From: Marthasterias glacialis
Lineage: Eukaryota > Echinodermata > Asteroidea > Forcipulatida > Asteriidae
NCBI GenBank assembly: GCA_911728455.2
Contig: OU452221.1
Coordinates: 5,298,290 to 5,362,289 of the forward strand
Length of the DNA: 64,000 nt
Direction of reading: 5' to 3'
The notes under the pieces are model-generated. The model did no database searches. It was not told the origin of the DNA and was given only the letters and a program-made list of their open reading frames with translations. Both the position numbers and the translations under genes were made by a program. Shown piece after piece: positions 62,916 to 64,000 of the stretch (position 1 is the first letter of the stretch; the number at the start of each line of letters is the position of its first letter).

Positions 62916-64000
62916 CCAGGGATCACAACCTAAGTATACAACACAAATAGAGCTATAATATGCTCTACAGGGCTCACGCTTAGCACTAGCCCGGCGTACT
63001 TTGTCTAGTAAAAACTGCTGTGGGCTAGTAAACACCACTTCTCAACTTGCCCTGTGGGCTACTAAAAACTGTGCAACTTACTTGTTTATAATGCTCATAC
63101 TTCTTCCTTTTCAGATGTGAATAATACATTTTAGAAATGTGTAACTTCATTTGACCGTTAAACTGGTTGTGATCGCTACCATTAGTATCAGGAAGATACA
63201 TTCATGACAATACATGTTTGAAATTTGGGCAACAAAAACTTCCTGGGGGCATGTAAAATACACAGTTTACTAGTCCCTTGGGCTACTTTACAAAAAGCTT
63301 AAGCGCAAGGCCTGCTCTATGGGTATAACCTGGGAAGCGGCAGGTCGACAGGGATGCAACTTTTTAGTTTCAAATATTAGCACAGAAGGTGTGCCATGCA
63401 GGAGAACTATGCACATGCAGGATGCATGTACATACATGTACAACGTTGGCATGTTCATGCAGAATGTGTAAGTATTCCAGCATGGCGAGTGATAAAATAG
63501 TGACATCATCTGAGAAGGATCTGCATGTGGCCCTGTCCCCATCTAAAGGTTCTCAAATTGGGATGGTTCCAATTATTGTCTAATGTTGGAACAGTTCGTG
63601 CATGACATTTAACTAAGCTTGTCACTTGACCAGGCCTGGAATTTCATCTTTGAGAGGGCAAGGCCATTTTTATTTTGCACAGGATACTTCCATTGGAAAA
63701 ACTTGGGAAACTTTTGGAGGGACACCAAGGCCAAGACCAGGGCAACAGTTCCAGGCCTGTCTGACCACTTTTTTTTTTACAGATTTCTTTTAAACTATAG
63801 TCATGATAGTCTAAATAATTGAAGACCTAAGCTTCTTAAATCTAGATTGATCAATAGTTTGAATGATGTGGTTGTGTATTATATCGCCAAACATAAGCAC
63901 CCTGCTCAAAATCTCCTTGATGAAACCCTGGGGGAAAATACTGATTGACTAGGCTCGGGGTTGTGAATGGCATGTAGTCAGGCGCCCCATAGTAACTAGC

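Larger units (their letters stand above)
59062..64000. other. Downstream of TMEM229: repeat-rich, no gene seen
   Basis: The TMEM229 3' UTR is followed by MITEs (60131, 61046, 61590, 61748, 62213) and SINE C (62745). 62916-64000 contains repeated 'GGGCTAGTAAA'-like phrases and short ORFs of 60-85 codons without family signatures. Confidence 0.5.

Overview
The window is eukaryotic genomic DNA: AT-rich, intron-dense and full of small transposons. The four genes recognised are animal genes with GT-AG introns that keep phase throughout. The type of repeats (many terminal-inverted-repeat MITEs, tRNA-headed SINEs, CR1-like LINE tails) and the protein similarity suggest a marine invertebrate deuterostome. 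An echinoderm, possibly a sea star, is my best guess. This rests on remembered repeat styles and is inference, not a search result.

Layout. 668-24487 (-): 5' part of a GRIPAP1/GRASP-1 homologue, 19 consecutive coding exons giving 441 residues in frame; the 3' end lies off the left edge. 25488-38627 (+): a complete FAM50/XAP5 homologue, 13 exons, 327 residues, head-to-head with GRIPAP1 across about 1 kb. 44795-51297 (-): a complete ARF small GTPase, 6 exons, 181 residues, closest by eye to class II (ARF4/5). 56669-59061 (+): a two-exon TMEM229-family membrane protein, 211 residues, with a TATA-like box. FAM50 and ARF converge across a 6.2 kb repeat-filled gap; ARF and TMEM229 diverge across 5.4 kb.

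The four genes do not form a pathway. GRIPAP1 (recycling endosomes) and ARF (Golgi/endosome coat recruitment) both serve membrane traffic, FAM50 is nuclear and linked to splicing, and TMEM229 is an uncharacterised membrane protein. Shared control is plausible only for the divergent GRIPAP1/FAM50 pair.

Much of the rest is mobile or tandem DNA: TIR elements carrying internal 90-120 bp tandem repeats at four loci; a MITE superfamily with TIRs ending ATTGGTAA; foldback elements; a hAT-like MITE with a target duplication; a TTAA-flanked MITE nested inside a SINE; at least four tRNA-derived SINE families; minisatellites inside FAM50 and ARF introns; and a ~275 bp direct repeat bracketing ARF exon 4. 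No bacterial-type operon, CRISPR array, rRNA gene or convincing functional tRNA gene was seen.
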